This document shows positions 48,001-57,243 of a stretch of 64,000 nt of DNA, piece by piece. Each line of letters starts with the position of its first letter. The stretch's first letter is position 1. Under the pieces are notes generated by a model. The model worked only from the letters and a program-made list of their open reading frames with translations, did not search any database and had not been told where the DNA came from. The stretch spans positions 1 to 64,000 of the forward strand of contig WEDG01000719.1 of NCBI GenBank assembly GCA_017591395.1, written 5' to 3'. The translations under genes and the position numbers were made by a program. This stretch comes from Schistocephalus solidus. Its lineage: Eukaryota; Platyhelminthes; Cestoda; Diphyllobothriidea; Diphyllobothriidae.

Positions 48001-51000
48001 CTTCAGAATTTGCGATTTCACGGTCAGCAGTGTTGTGCCGTCAGAGATGAGCTGCGGTACGGTCCACTTGGTTAACGGGCCGTAGATGGCCTTGATGGCT
48101 TTAAAAAAGTTTTAATTTAATTGCGGTCTGCATACCCCTGGATTTTCTCAACCTTTCGGATCATCCAGGCATCCTGCATCTCCCGCAGTCGTTGCTGTAC
48201 AAGGCGACGGCATCTGAAGAAGGCTGCTTTGGTGGCGTCCGTCCAAAGATTCATGTAGGCTTTGTGTAGTCCATTCTTCTCCGCGAGTAAGTTACTGATT
48301 TCGGCGTCATTGTCGTCAAACCAGTCCGGGTATTGATGGCGTGCGCGTCCGAGGACTTTGAGGGCAGTGGACTGGATGACATTTAACCGTTGACACCATC
48401 GTTTTTCCACGGTGGCGTTATTATCTAGAGCATGTAGGTTCTCCTGTTTCTGGGTTATTTGGGTGCTAAAATCAAAACAGTGAGCAGGCAAATTTAACAA
48501 AAGAGTATTTAACTTATCTGGCTGTCGCTTACCTTGGGGCCTTCGTCGGGATTGAAGTCGTGCCTCATCTGCGAGATGACGAGGTTTATGATCCGTCCAA
48601 GCATCGCATCGCGGATCGCGTTGGTTACCAGCACGCCCTGTCGATCTCGCCTCCGGACGAGAACATAGTCCAGCAGCTGCCAGCGTCGTGACCGAGGATG
48701 CATCCACGTGGCCTTCTCCCGCGTCGGAAGGCGGAAGAAGGTGTTGGTCAGCAGGAGACGGTGTTCCGCACACGTTCGCAGAAGAAGGAGGCCGTTATCA
48801 TTACGGCTACCGAGACCGTGGGGACCCAGCACTCCCTGCCAGGCATCGTGGTCCGTCCCGACGCGGGCGTTGAAGTCACCAAGGACAATTTACTTGTCCA
48901 CCTTCGGCACAGTCGCCAGCAAGGCGTGCAGGTCCTCGTAGAATTTGTCCCTCGCCGCATCAGAGCTCGTCATTGGGGAAGCTTAGGCGCTGAGCATGGT
49001 GGCGAACTTATCTCCCTGAATAGGCAGACGGAGGCTCATCAGGCGATAATTGATACCCTGCGGCAGACAGGGCAGACTTCCCACGATATCGTTCCGGATG
49101 GCGAAGGTGACACCAGCGTCACGTCGCTCTGCCTTTGGCCGGCCGCTCCAGAAGAAGGTGTAGCTAGCACCCACCTCCTCCCGCTGACCCTGCTCAGAGA
49201 ATCGGGTTTCGCTGAGAGCAGCAATGGCCACCTTGTAGTGCGCCGGTTCCAGAGCGACTAGCGCCGTCCTACGTTCCGGTCGGTTGCTCCTGGGATTGTA
49301 TAAAAGGTATCGAAGATTCAAGGCTGATAGAGTGAGCAAGTTCACTCGAGCAGTTAGGGGGTACCCCGGAGGGTGCGGTGGAGGATTGGGAGAGGAGTTG
49401 TTGTTGATATTGTTTCGACCGCATGTAATTGCAGTCTGCTAGCCGAGATCTGCTGCAGCTGTTTTGAGACCCAGTATTTAATTTAGGGGCATGATTTGGG
49501 TTAGTGAGAGAACGACCGATTCGCCTGGGCCGCCTACGTGATTGCAAGTTGCCCTCACCATAGGACTTTTTCGACCGTGTGGGAAGAGGGAAGGGTCAGG
49601 AGAAGGGGAGAATCGAAGAAGAGTCAAAATGAGGAGGAGAGATAGAGAGAGGATAAGAGAATTGTGACAGGAAGGGGAGGAGTATAAGTAGGAGTGAAGA
49701 GAGGACTGGGCTGGGAAGAGGAGAGGAGGAGACAGGGAGGATGGGAGAGAGGGAAGAGCAGGGGCAAGGGAGCAGACATACCGGGTGTGAAGACACACAC
49801 AACACCGGAGCCCCTCGACTGGTTTATCCCACCGGACGGTTACCCTGGGTGTGGCCGCTGGGAAGAACCAGCTTCGAGGAGCTACGGGTGAGAGTTGGGT
49901 ACCAGCTAGAGGCGGCCACAGAGCATGCACCACCTAAACGAGACAGATGGAGCTACCAAATACTGCCTGTGTTGTAGTCCGACGATGTCAACCGTATGCT
50001 CCACGAAAAGGTGGTGCAGGGACGGTGACCTGCGCGTGATTTGGTTTAAAGTGATAGAAGACTTGTGCTGCATCTACCACACTCTCTCCTCCTCCCCCCA
50101 CCTGAGCCCGGTGTCATGATAGAGTCAAGAAGACCGGAGATGGGAGAGGGCGCAGGTGGCTGGCGCATACACGCACAGACTGGCTGTCGTGCTCTCTCGG
50201 CCACTGCGCCTACGCCCACTTCCGGTTCTGCTGATTTTGTTTTGCCATCAGAAGATGTAAATGTAAGAGAAAAAAGTGCAGTAGATTTGTTCGAAACTCT
50301 TTCTGATTATAAACAACTCCACATAGAATTCATCCCTGACCACTGGCCGACACGACGGCTGTCCTCATCTCTTGATACAGTCTAACTATTATGTTTTACA
50401 TTTTATGAATAGATGTGACCATTTGCCTGGGGATCAATTTTTACCTGTTATATTTTCTCTGCACATTCTCTTACTCTGTTAGTTCGCAGCTGGTGGAAGG
50501 CGCGCCATCAGCTCCGCCAATTTCTGGGTTATTAACAGAAAACCAGGTGGACTCCGATGATGACGACAGTTTCATTATTGAGGAGAGTGGCAGTGGTGTA
50601 CATATGGCTAGGGGTGGTCTCGGTCTCGGGGATGATCTGAACGACGAAGATAAACAGCACGGTCAGTTTCGAGGCGATTAGCCCTCTTCTTCGTTTGGCT
50701 ATGTGCATTTTTTGACTTTGCCAGTTGATTCGGGCTGACGACCCTGCACGTGACCCTGATAGCCCCAGGCAGAGTTTAGCTGTTTGCGCGAACACCATTT
50801 TTATGCTAACCATTGCCGCGCTCTTCGAGTTCCATAGTAACTCATATCCAATCAGACGTTTTTTTTCTCAACCATAGCTGGCTTTAGGGTGAGATTCTGA
50901 GAAAAAGGCTCAAGTGATAGATTTTAGGCACAATATTAGTCAAAAATTATACTCGTCTTCGAAGTCGTTGCTTCACGAGCTATGCTGGTCATTTTGTTTT

Positions 51001-54000
51001 CGGGTCGGAAGCACAATAGCCGAGTCCCTCCAAGATAGTCAAATCAAGACCTCCTGCGTTATGCGACCCGTGGTAAGGGAAGAGGGGCATAAAGACAGGG
51101 AAAATATGGGGGGGGGGGGGAAAGAACAAAGGAAAAAGGCAAAATGCCACACCAGCCCAAAAGGTAAACAACGGGAGTGTGTCATGGCAACGCCCCACCC
51201 CCCTCGGTGAGCAGACACTAGCCAACCGGTCCAACAGGATGGCATTCAGCAAACGCCCCTTCCGGGTTATGAACAGCGGGCCACGCCGTGTTACCGAAGG
51301 ACGAAAATATTAGACAGGAGGTAGGCAGTAGAGAATAAAGAAGTAGCAATCCCGGGTTTTTAAACTAACCAAAATGGTCTACCGAAAGCAGGTTGAGGAG
51401 CAAAAAGTAAACCTATTCTGGAGGGAACCTCTAATTGTACTTCCAACGTTTTTGGATTAGTAGACACTGAAACATACGGTGACGCGAAATCGGAGCAAAT
51501 TAACTTCTGCCCAAGTTCTCCGCTTCAATTAAAATGCACTCTATGGGAACGTGGGCAACCTGACTGTGAAAGTTAATTTCTTATATATTTACGACAGTTT
51601 CATTATCAGAAATCAGGGTTTTTGCTTGTTCTTCTGAACATGAAACCCGAAAATACCCTTTTATTTAATCATTTTGTTCTATTTTGCAATACTGTGCATT
51701 CATTCTGCACAGGCATACTGGTAACGAAAATCCTCCAATCTAAGGAAGAACTTGGTGATGGAAGTTTTGTCCCTGGAGAACGTGGTGCGTCAAAAGTGAG
51801 TTCTAGGGGATTTGTGATCCGCCTTTTACTCTTAACTAGAAATTGGTTATATTGTAGCTGATAATGCACAAGTAACACTCAGTCAACTTTTGCAAAAAGC
51901 CCCTTTTTACAAAATGGGAATAATCAACACGTTGACACGCAAATATAGCGGGACACCGCCGATCGTTTCATTGGAGCAACTTACACACCCGTTTACTTTC
52001 TGTGCTTGCTGCTGTAAAAACACCAGTGCACTTCGGAAACGCTCAAGCATCCTTTTCCTAACGAGCCAGCCTTGCAGCAGGTGCATTCAAGAGCTCGAAG
52101 GATGAGGGTATTTCGCGAGACTTTCACAGGTTTAGATTCCTAAAACCCCAAGAATTCTTCTGCCATTTTGGTTCTCATATTAAGTAGGGAACCAATACTG
52201 TCTACATTTTCACATAGCATAATGTACCTGGCATCTCACGAATGGACGCAAATATGCCAGCCTCAGGTGGAAGCGCGCTCACGGGGACAGTGCGTCTAGT
52301 AACTCAGGCGAAACACGTGTCTTGGCTTTTAGCTAGTTAATGTGCTGGATAATTTCGCGAGTTATACTACTGACTGCTTGTTGACAGCTTGTGATTATTA
52401 GGCGGTTATTCGGCAGTGGTTGATGGACTTCGGCCCCAATTCTGTTATAAAATGTCGGCCTGCACCTTATAGACCCTTCAATATACTGATCAGCTCCAAG
52501 TTAAAAATTAATTTCTGAGGAAAGTAAGAAGCTGTAGTTTTTTTAGTCTAACAAAGAGAAGGGGATAGGCGTGGAGGGTGAGAGGCTAGGGTTCGTGGTA
52601 AGGCTGAGTCCACGCCGCTTCACGGCGTCGTGATGGCATGCGTCCTAGGGTAATAACGTCTTTCTGGGTTTTTGGAATTACAAATGGCATTGAATAACCT
52701 CCTCGTTTTCGTGACACAGGAGAAGACCCCATCGTGTCCTCTCCTCGGTCATTGGCATTGAACCCACGACTCTTGACTGAATACAGCTGATCTGTGTACT
52801 TCCTTTTTGCAATGTGTCATGGATGATCTCAAAAGCCATTTGATAGTCACCCATCTCAATGAGACTATCAATTTGCGATAGATCTGCCTGTTGAGAAACT
52901 CTTTCGCTTTTAAAGAAGAACATGGATGCATGGTGAAGAAGGCTGGCTAGTTGCCAGGCCTGTTGAAATGTAAGCGAAAGCGTGGTGACGAATCTCCTGG
53001 AGTATCCATTCCTTGTCAATTTGTCCCGAAGACGCCATAATTCTCGTACTCGTCCCGCAGACTCACTGAAATGTGTTTTTACCAATGGAGCACTTGGCGC
53101 CACGGTATATAGATGCGAAAAGGCAACTCAGGCCCTCGGCTACCATAGTAACCCCCAATGGCGCATAAATTCAGCTGTGTTAGAGCACTCTCTAAAAGGG
53201 TAAACAACATTGCAGCGAACCTGACGGACGAATACAAGAACTACAACATCTTCGGGATTCCCAAACAGTCTCTGATGATGGCCTGGTATCTTTCTAGTCT
53301 ACGAGTAGTGCCAAGTATTTGGGGTCGGCAGAGCCAAGATTCGAACCGTTTTTAGTCTGGAGTGTTGATATTCTTGACAATTGTGCAATATGTAGTTATT
53401 CCGGGTTCTATTAATTCGACCTCTTTTCCTATGTTTGCGACGCTTCTTATGTGTTTATATAATGTAAATGTGACCAAAATACCACATAACATTTCCGAAG
53501 TGAAGCTATATATTTTCACAGTCATTATTTTGAAATTATCGCTTTTTATCATTAAAATATACTTTGACAAAAATCAAGTCAAACTCCTTTGCTGCACAAC
53601 TCAATCAAACGTGTCAACTGGACTTCCCCTCTGGGTCTTCGGAATAAATGTTTAGAGCGACACATTGACTATTGTGCATCCTTCTCCCAAGACATTTATT
53701 CCCCTTTAAGATACTGGCTTTTAAATGAACTTCCTTCCAGCCGCCTGCAAAACCAACACTAAAAATGGCTACTTAAGTAGTTTGCATTTTGGAAAGGACG
53801 AAATTTTCTACTAACTGAGTAGAGGAAAGGATACTTTCGATTGTGTTTTCTACAAAATATATTTGAATTTATAAGGGCTTCGAAAATCAATGAGAAAAAC
53901 GTACACTTGTTAAGTTGTCCTTCCTTTGTTTGGATTTTGCAGGCAGCCAGCAAGAGTCTCGTTCAAAAGCCAGCATCCTGTGATTAGGTTACACGATAAT

Positions 54001-57000
54001 AAAGTTTAGAGCTAAACTTCAGTATTTTTTTCGAATCGAAAAATGTTTCAGAATTTTGGTTAACATTTCATGCGATAGGCAATTTAATAGTGGCCGTACA
54101 GCTGTGGCGTTTTCCCCATGACTATTGAAATATGCCATATGTGCTGTTAAGCAAGCGGTACTTTTTAACGCTTCCGCATGTTGACGCCCGCGACAGCAAG
54201 TCTGCTTTTCCCCAGCTAGGCCTACTTGTCTCTATTTCTACTCTCCTGTCATTAGGGTCCGGCTGCTCTCACCGTCACAGTTGACGAGGCCGCACGAAAA
54301 CGTGAAAGACAGGCAACGGAACGCGAAATGGAGCGCCTCTCACAGGCTCTGCAGTCTCTAACACGTTCTGCCCTGCCGCTGGGAAAACTAGTCGATTTCC
54401 TGCAGGAGGACCTCGAAAGCATGCAAACGGAGTACAGAGAATGGAAGGCCGAAGATCAGCGTCTGCAGTTGCAACTCAATATGGTTTTAAAGTAATGTAA
54501 TCGAATCACCGTCGGAAATCATGGGTGGCTCTGAACTCACAGAGCACCTTTCCGCATAGGATCTAAGTTCCAGAATTTCGGCTTGTAATACTACGTGTAG
54601 TATCCTGATTGACTCATGCATAAAAGATACCCTTTTTACTGATAGAAACGAACAGGCGAGTTCCACGAAGCATTTCAGAAGAAGAAGAAGAAGAAGAGGT
54701 GATCGGTGGAGCATGCTACATGCGATCGCTGATACCCTTGTTAGTCTAGTCACAGTTGTTATCAAGGACGCAAAATTTTTCTCCAAAGGCCCAACCAAAT
54801 ATGCCTTTCAAGTGTTCTTGCTTGCGACATCTTTGCAAATGCAGTTAAGTATCCGGTTCTGCACAATACCTTGTAGTTTTTTTTCGAATCACTCAAACAC
54901 GCAGTCACGCAGCGGAATCAAATGCTTCGTAACAACAAATTCATCCGTTTTCCTTTCTCAAATTAGTGTGTGGCATCCCATTTACGGAAAAGACAAACAT
55001 TGGACTGTTTTTTGGCCTCTTTTCTGATCTGTATCGCTTTTTGAGCTAAAACTCCTTTATAAGGCATAGACTGCGGCGGTTGGGTTTGTGATTGAAGGAT
55101 CTGTGCTTATTGATTTCCAGGTGCTGTTTTCGTCTTTGACTTTTTATGTGTTGTTGAAGCGTTTCGGGGGGGGACCGGAGATAAGTCATGTTGAATTAAT
55201 ATTTTTTTAAAAATGGGTCATAACTACATTTACTCTTCTTAATACGATAAAGTTATCCCTAAATGTCGAAAAAAGCAACACGAAATCAGCTTGGCCCAAT
55301 CGGAAATATTCTGAAGCCTGGTACATGGATATCGTGAGAGGAACAAACACGAAGCGCTTATTAACTAAAGTACGTGGTACGACATCAAATCAACAAGTCA
55401 GTGCTTTTTATAACCAAATTCCTAAATGCGATGTCCACTTGACACGTTTTGGTTTCAGCAATCGTCATCCTTTTTGCCCTGTCTTTTTCGAGCGCTTCCT
55501 CCCCACAACAGCGTTTGCACGCCTGACTTTTCCTCATCACTGTTTGCTGAACGCCTATGAAAACCACCAACAGTAGATTTGTAATCCCATGAAACTATAA
55601 CGGAAATTCTAAAATTTGTCTCCCATGAGAAAAAAGCTTACTTAAGTAGGGTTGTAATATCGTGTGGCATAACCCCAAGACATTTCAGTTGCATTAGGAA
55701 GCCGCCTTTCGAAAGAACATCTTTTCGAAAATCTGCAAAAATACACTCTAAAACGGCTGCTTATGTAGTATTGCCTTTTCTCGTTGATTTTAGATGTCCT
55801 TTTACATGCAAATATATTTCATAGATAACATGCATAACATCTGTTTGCTTATATTCAGTTTGTTCGGTTTTGAAAAACCGCATTGATTAATTATTTTGTG
55901 TTCGACCTGCCGTTCAGAGTTTCCAAACTGCATGCTGTATACATTTCATTTAAGGAAAATCACGAATTTCTCTACACTATGAGGAAGGCGTTATACATTG
56001 CTTATAAAATTTTGCAATGGGTCAGGAACATGTTGTATACTTACTGAGCACCATTAATAAATGGACAGATAGGATGCTTTGTGAATGGAAATTTCACGGT
56101 CTTACCAAATCTTATAATTAGAAACGTTTTGAAAACCGAAAGATATCCGTTCTCTATGAATTTACTTTAGATAAGTTCTAATGTTCTACGTTATGAGTAT
56201 AAGAAAGAATAGTTCACTGTATCTTTTCGATAGAATATATAAGAATTTATAGGAGCATCGAAAATCGATGAGAACATTGCATACTACTCAAGTAGCCGTT
56301 TATACAAAGTGCATTTGGCAGAGTATCGGAAAGAAGCTTGTTCAAAGGGTGACATCCTAACGTAACTGAAATGTCTTGGGACTACGGATAATGATAATTA
56401 CTGTTGCAACTCTATTTAAATAGTTTTTTTTCGAACCGAAAACAGATTTCAGAATTTCGGTCAATATCTAATTGGACAGCAAATCTACTGTATTAGCTAC
56501 GACCGTGGCTCTTAAAGGTTCAGTGGAGCCAGGTTCAAACCTCGGGTGCGCCAGCATCTCTCGTTCGGATATGGCTGGCTGTTGCTCGTCAATAAATCGT
56601 AAATGGATCTTCCAGCATTATTGTGCTATGTTGATATGACTTATCGACTTGCGTGACATGCTCCAATATTGACCACGAACTCTCCTAAGACCAGTATTTG
56701 TCTGCAATTCTTTACTAAAGGATGATAAAAGAGACAGAGGAGACGTTAGTCCCCACTTGGATACGAGATGACGACGAATGAAAATCTATATTTCCGAAAA
56801 TTCCACCATCGTAGCTCGACCGTCATAGTCCGACGACATCCACAGTATGCTATAATACGATGCTATAACACCGCAATATTATAATATAATCCGGTATCTA
56901 AATTTGTGCGAAAGTAACTGGCATTAAGGCCCTTTAGTCATGTTGGTTAGAAAAACCTCAAACAACTGTATGAATCAGACAATACACACAGTCGCTGTTG

Positions 57001-57243
57001 TCTTCTGTTTTTTCGTAGAAGTATCTCTGTCCTTCAACCTAAAATTAGGCCTAATTAGCTTGTCTTTTTGTGCGCCTTTGCAGCCAAACAGATTCCAACC
57101 TGGATCCCCTTCGGGAAGAACTCCGTCAACTTGAGGAAAAGAAACTCAAATACCGACAGACGATTGCAAATCTAAAGGCAAATATTTTCAGAAATGATGC
57201 GGCTATTCAAAAAATGGTGACACAGGCGGTAGAACGATCTTAA
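40183..57243 (+). CDS. TRAF3IP1: TRAF3-interacting protein 1 / intraflagellar transport protein IFT54, spliced gene
   Basis: Proposed exons: 40183-40318, 40366-40580, 40610-40658, 40720-40895, 40931-40978, an uncertain 41019-41051, 43033-43084, 43128-43262, 43637-43659, 50179-50262, 50490-50661, 51713-51795, 54256-54491 and 57084-57243. All junctions are GT-AG and all phases agree, giving about 530 residues (human protein about 690). IFT54 is a subunit of the IFT-B complex of cilia: the N-terminal calponin-homology domain binds tubulin and the C-terminal coiled coil binds IFT20. Seen here are the N-terminal block [20 protein letters not shown], the domain core MKGLF...DNVKEKEAK...LLQLL, a Lys/Glu/Arg-rich middle, the acidic block [27 protein letters not shown], and the C-terminal [20 protein letters not shown]. 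Domain order and ends match the family. The middle exons are the least certain. Confidence 0.9.
40366..40580 (+). CDS. TRAF3IP1: IFT54 exon 2 (core of CH domain)
   Basis: Reads [20 protein letters not shown], then [16 protein letters not shown], then [20 protein letters not shown] and [11 protein letters not shown]. Every block of the IFT54 CH domain is present. The acceptor is at 40364-40365 and the donor at 40581. A few residues after helix 1 appear shorter than in vertebrates, so the exon 1-2 junction could differ by a few codons. Confidence 0.9.
40610..40658 (+). CDS. TRAF3IP1: IFT54 exon 3
   Basis: Reads [16 protein letters not shown], matching the last helix of the CH domain (DAVRRVL in vertebrates). 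The preceding intron is only 29 bp (40581-40609). The donor at 40659 is chosen because it alone restores the phase needed by exon 4. The frame stays open a little further (to 40729), so an alternative end is possible. Confidence 0.72.
40720..40895 (+). CDS. TRAF3IP1: IFT54 exon 4 (basic/charged region)
   Basis: Reads [20 protein letters not shown], then [20 protein letters not shown] and [16 protein letters not shown]. This is the Lys/Glu/Arg-rich middle typical of IFT54. It ends in phase 0 at a GTAGCA donor. Confidence 0.75.
40931..40978 (+). CDS. TRAF3IP1: IFT54 exon 5
   Basis: Sixteen codons, [16 protein letters not shown], between a 35-bp intron (40896-40930) and a GTAATT donor. Phase 0 at both ends. 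The charged composition continues exon 4. Confidence 0.65.
41019..41051 (+). CDS. TRAF3IP1: Possible IFT54 exon 6
   Basis: Eleven codons, [11 protein letters not shown], phase 0 at both ends, with intron 5 of 40 bp. An alternative acceptor at 41014 gives [12 protein letters not shown] but leaves phase 1, which does not fit exon 7. This could also be intron sequence. Confidence 0.35.
41470..41900 (+). mobile_element. 3' tail of zinc-finger LINE within IFT54 intron 6
   Basis: Plus-orientation LINE tail. The shared words are gtggcttgaaaaattgccaa, cactcccactccgtgggatc, ccatctccggtcttcttgac and tctgtcatgacaccgggctc, ending near ggtggacatcttcggactac. It is homologous to the reverse complement of 45605-45800. 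It lies on the same strand as the host gene. Confidence 0.75.
41901..43032. other. Rest of IFT54 intron 6; no exon recognised
   Basis: A 66-codon open frame (42089-42289) has a plausible acceptor at 42150 but the wrong phase for either neighbour exon, so I do not include it. Confidence 0.4.
43033..43084 (+). CDS. TRAF3IP1: IFT54 exon 7
   Basis: Reads [17 protein letters not shown], phase 0 in and phase 1 out. The next intron is 43 bp (43085-43127). The exons on its two sides use different frames of one open stretch, and splicing joins them. Confidence 0.6.
43128..43262 (+). CDS. TRAF3IP1: IFT54 exon 8 (Arg-Pro-Ser-Ala region)
   Basis: Reads [20 protein letters not shown], then [15 protein letters not shown]. 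The latter corresponds to the conserved RPGSARPAPP..KR stretch of IFT54 before its acidic block. Phase 1 at both ends, with a GTAATT donor. Confidence 0.65.
43637..43659 (+). CDS. TRAF3IP1: IFT54 microexon 9
   Basis: Twenty-three bases encoding GTVRVGKK between a tcactgcag acceptor and a strong GTAAGT donor. Its length restores phase 0, as needed by exon 10. Short but splice signals and phase are good. Confidence 0.5.
43660..44978. other. Start of the 6.5-kb IFT54 intron 9; no exon recognised
   Basis: Contains short frames only. A candidate at 43989-44052 was rejected for its phase. Confidence 0.4.
44979..45061 (+). repeat. (GA)n microsatellite in IFT54 intron
   Basis: About 40 AG repeats with one C interruption. 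The poly-RE open frame across it is an artefact. Confidence 0.95.
45674..45950 (-). pseudogene. Further C2H2 zinc-finger sequence of LINE copy 1
   Basis: The minus-strand frame 45910-45674 reads [20 protein letters not shown] followed by [18 protein letters not shown]. This is the family's finger linker and a degraded finger in which the second zinc-ligand cysteine is phenylalanine. A GGT/GGC-rich low-complexity block (45985-46040) lies upstream. Confidence 0.72.
46052..46866 (-). pseudogene. C-terminal domain and first zinc finger of LINE copy 1
   Basis: The piece 46866-46627 holds [40 protein letters not shown] and [12 protein letters not shown]. The frame 46630-46052 holds [20 protein letters not shown] and [15 protein letters not shown], then a finger-like [20 protein letters not shown] followed by Q and C. 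The finger type is CX2C...HX5C. Confidence 0.8.
46879..47757 (-). pseudogene. Reverse transcriptase of zinc-finger LINE copy 1
   Basis: The piece 47757-47479 holds [34 protein letters not shown] and [20 protein letters not shown]. The piece 47367-46879 holds [20 protein letters not shown] and [20 protein letters not shown]. The second catalytic aspartate of the F/YADD box is asparagine (about 47088-47104). Between 47479 and 47367 the motif A region ([17 protein letters not shown]) is in another frame. This copy cannot be active. Confidence 0.82.
47785..48773 (-). pseudogene. Endonuclease end and linker of zinc-finger LINE copy 1
   Basis: A 218-codon open piece (48773-48117) holds [40 protein letters not shown], and the helical [20 protein letters not shown] and [20 protein letters not shown] blocks. 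The piece 48021-47785 holds [16 protein letters not shown]. It is the connector between endonuclease and RT. Confidence 0.78.
48509..49345 (-). pseudogene. Endonuclease of zinc-finger LINE copy 1
   Basis: The frame 49345-48983 begins [20 protein letters not shown] and holds the [12 protein letters not shown] block with the catalytic glutamate, then [12 protein letters not shown]. After a frameshift, 48960-48748 and 48832-48509 continue with the position of the GDFNARVG block and [20 protein letters not shown]. It is an APE-type endonuclease that nicks target DNA. Broken by at least two frameshifts. Confidence 0.8.
49968..50166 (-). mobile_element. 3' tail of another zinc-finger LINE, adjoining an IFT54 exon
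   Basis: Contains ccgtatgctccacgaaaagg, cctgagcccggtgtcatgat and gaagaccggagatgggagag, homologous to 45615-45710. It lies head-to-tail with copy 1: its 3' end is within about 25 bp of the 5' end of copy 1. Its upstream edge (about 50166) is only about 12 bp before exon 10 of IFT54. Confidence 0.8.
50179..50262 (+). CDS. TRAF3IP1: IFT54 exon 10
   Basis: Reads [20 protein letters not shown], then VLPSEDVN. Phase 0 at both ends, with a GTAAGA donor. The acceptor CACAG is at 50174-50178, about 12 bp beyond a LINE tail. Family sequence is weakly conserved here, so support comes mainly from phase and splice sites. Confidence 0.5.
50490..50661 (+). CDS. TRAF3IP1: IFT54 exon 11 (acidic block)
   Basis: Reads [20 protein letters not shown] followed by [16 protein letters not shown]. 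The latter corresponds to the conserved ITE..SDNEEDDQFVVE stretch of vertebrate IFT54. It ends [10 protein letters not shown] with phase 1 and a GTCAGT donor. Confidence 0.82.
51713..51795 (+). CDS. TRAF3IP1: IFT54 exon 12 (KILxxK block)
   Basis: Completes the split codon to read [20 protein letters not shown] and then PGERGASK. It matches the family's GGLVKKILETKKDYE...KPGEKE segment. Acceptor tgcacag, donor GTGAGT, phase 0 out. Confidence 0.85.
52678..53103 (-). other. Unexplained 141-codon open frame antisense to IFT54
   Basis: Begins [20 protein letters not shown] and includes [20 protein letters not shown] and [20 protein letters not shown]. The basic RNGYxRRFV phrase resembles a stretch of Penelope-type reverse transcriptases and the second half looks helical, but I cannot name a family. 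It could be a retroelement remnant, an exon of an antisense gene, or chance. Confidence 0.25.
53686..53995. mobile_element. Short TIR element of family B in IFT54 intron 12
   Basis: The left end cccaagacatttattcccct, with ggcttttaaatgaacttcct and ccagccgcctgcaaaa, pairs with a right end containing ttttgcaggcagccagcaag and tcgttcaaaagccagcatcc. About 310 bp, with no ORF. MITE-like. Confidence 0.6.
54256..54491 (+). CDS. TRAF3IP1: IFT54 exon 13 (coiled-coil, IFT20-binding region)
   Basis: Reads [20 protein letters not shown], then [20 protein letters not shown], then [20 protein letters not shown]. The SALPLGKxxDxxQEDxxxM block is the family hallmark. Phase 0 in, phase 2 out, GTAATG donor. Confidence 0.93.
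55674..56380. mobile_element. TIR element of family B with long inverted arms
   Basis: The outer ends CCCAAGACATTTCAGTT and its inverse AACTGAAATGTCTTGGG (with one change) bound a 707-bp element. The arms extend about 150 bp each (about 55674-55830 and 56226-56380), sharing the words cgaaaatctgc, aacggctgcttatgtagtat or a variant, and a gattttcgatgctcctataa-like segment. There is no transposase ORF. It is a non-autonomous foldback or MITE-type element. Confidence 0.68.
56815..56851 (-). mobile_element. Scrap of zinc-finger LINE 3' end
   Basis: gaccgtcatagtccgacgac and atccacagtatgc match the terminal 35 bp of the LINE tails at 49975 and 45610. It is an extreme 5'-truncation or a decayed end. 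Confidence 0.45.
57084..57243 (+). CDS. TRAF3IP1: IFT54 exon 14 (C-terminus and stop)
   Basis: Reads [20 protein letters not shown], then [20 protein letters not shown], then [13 protein letters not shown] and TAA at 57241-57243. It matches the C-terminal ITDSAVEPLKAEL...VKANILKNEEKIQKMV of the family. The stop position fits the family end. The acceptor is at 57081-57083. Confidence 0.93.

Larger units (their letters stand above)
45605..49945 (-). mobile_element. Near full-length zinc-finger non-LTR retrotransposon (copy 1), antisense in IFT54 intron
   Basis: Minus-strand order: 5' region (49945-49350, purine-rich on plus), endonuclease (49345-48509), linker (48773-47785), reverse transcriptase (47757-46879), C-terminal region (46866-46250), C2H2 zinc fingers (46250-45680) and 3' UTR to 45605. 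It is about 4.3 kb long. It is the most complete copy in the window but has at least eight frame changes. The RT catalytic box reads FADN instead of F/YADD. The LINE clade is not certain from the sequence alone. Confidence 0.88.
51796..54255. other. IFT54 intron 12; no host exon recognised
   Basis: Contains a TIR element (53686-53995), an unexplained antisense open frame (52678-53103) and otherwise unassigned sequence. Confidence 0.5.
54492..57083. other. IFT54 intron 13
   Basis: 2.6 kb. Holds a (GAA)n tract near 54679-54698, a TIR element (55674-56380) and a scrap of LINE 3' end (56815-56851). No exon recognised. Confidence 0.6.

Noticed and set aside
48476..48545. Intron-like gtaagc...ttttag inside the LINE between endonuclease and linker
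   Set aside because: The stretch translates in frame ([19 protein letters not shown]) as part of the element's protein, and the other copy near 3800 keeps the same sequence.
48688..49261. Plus-strand open frames of up to 187 codons over the LINE endonuclease
   Set aside because: They are antisense shadows of the minus-strand endonuclease, which has recognisable motifs.
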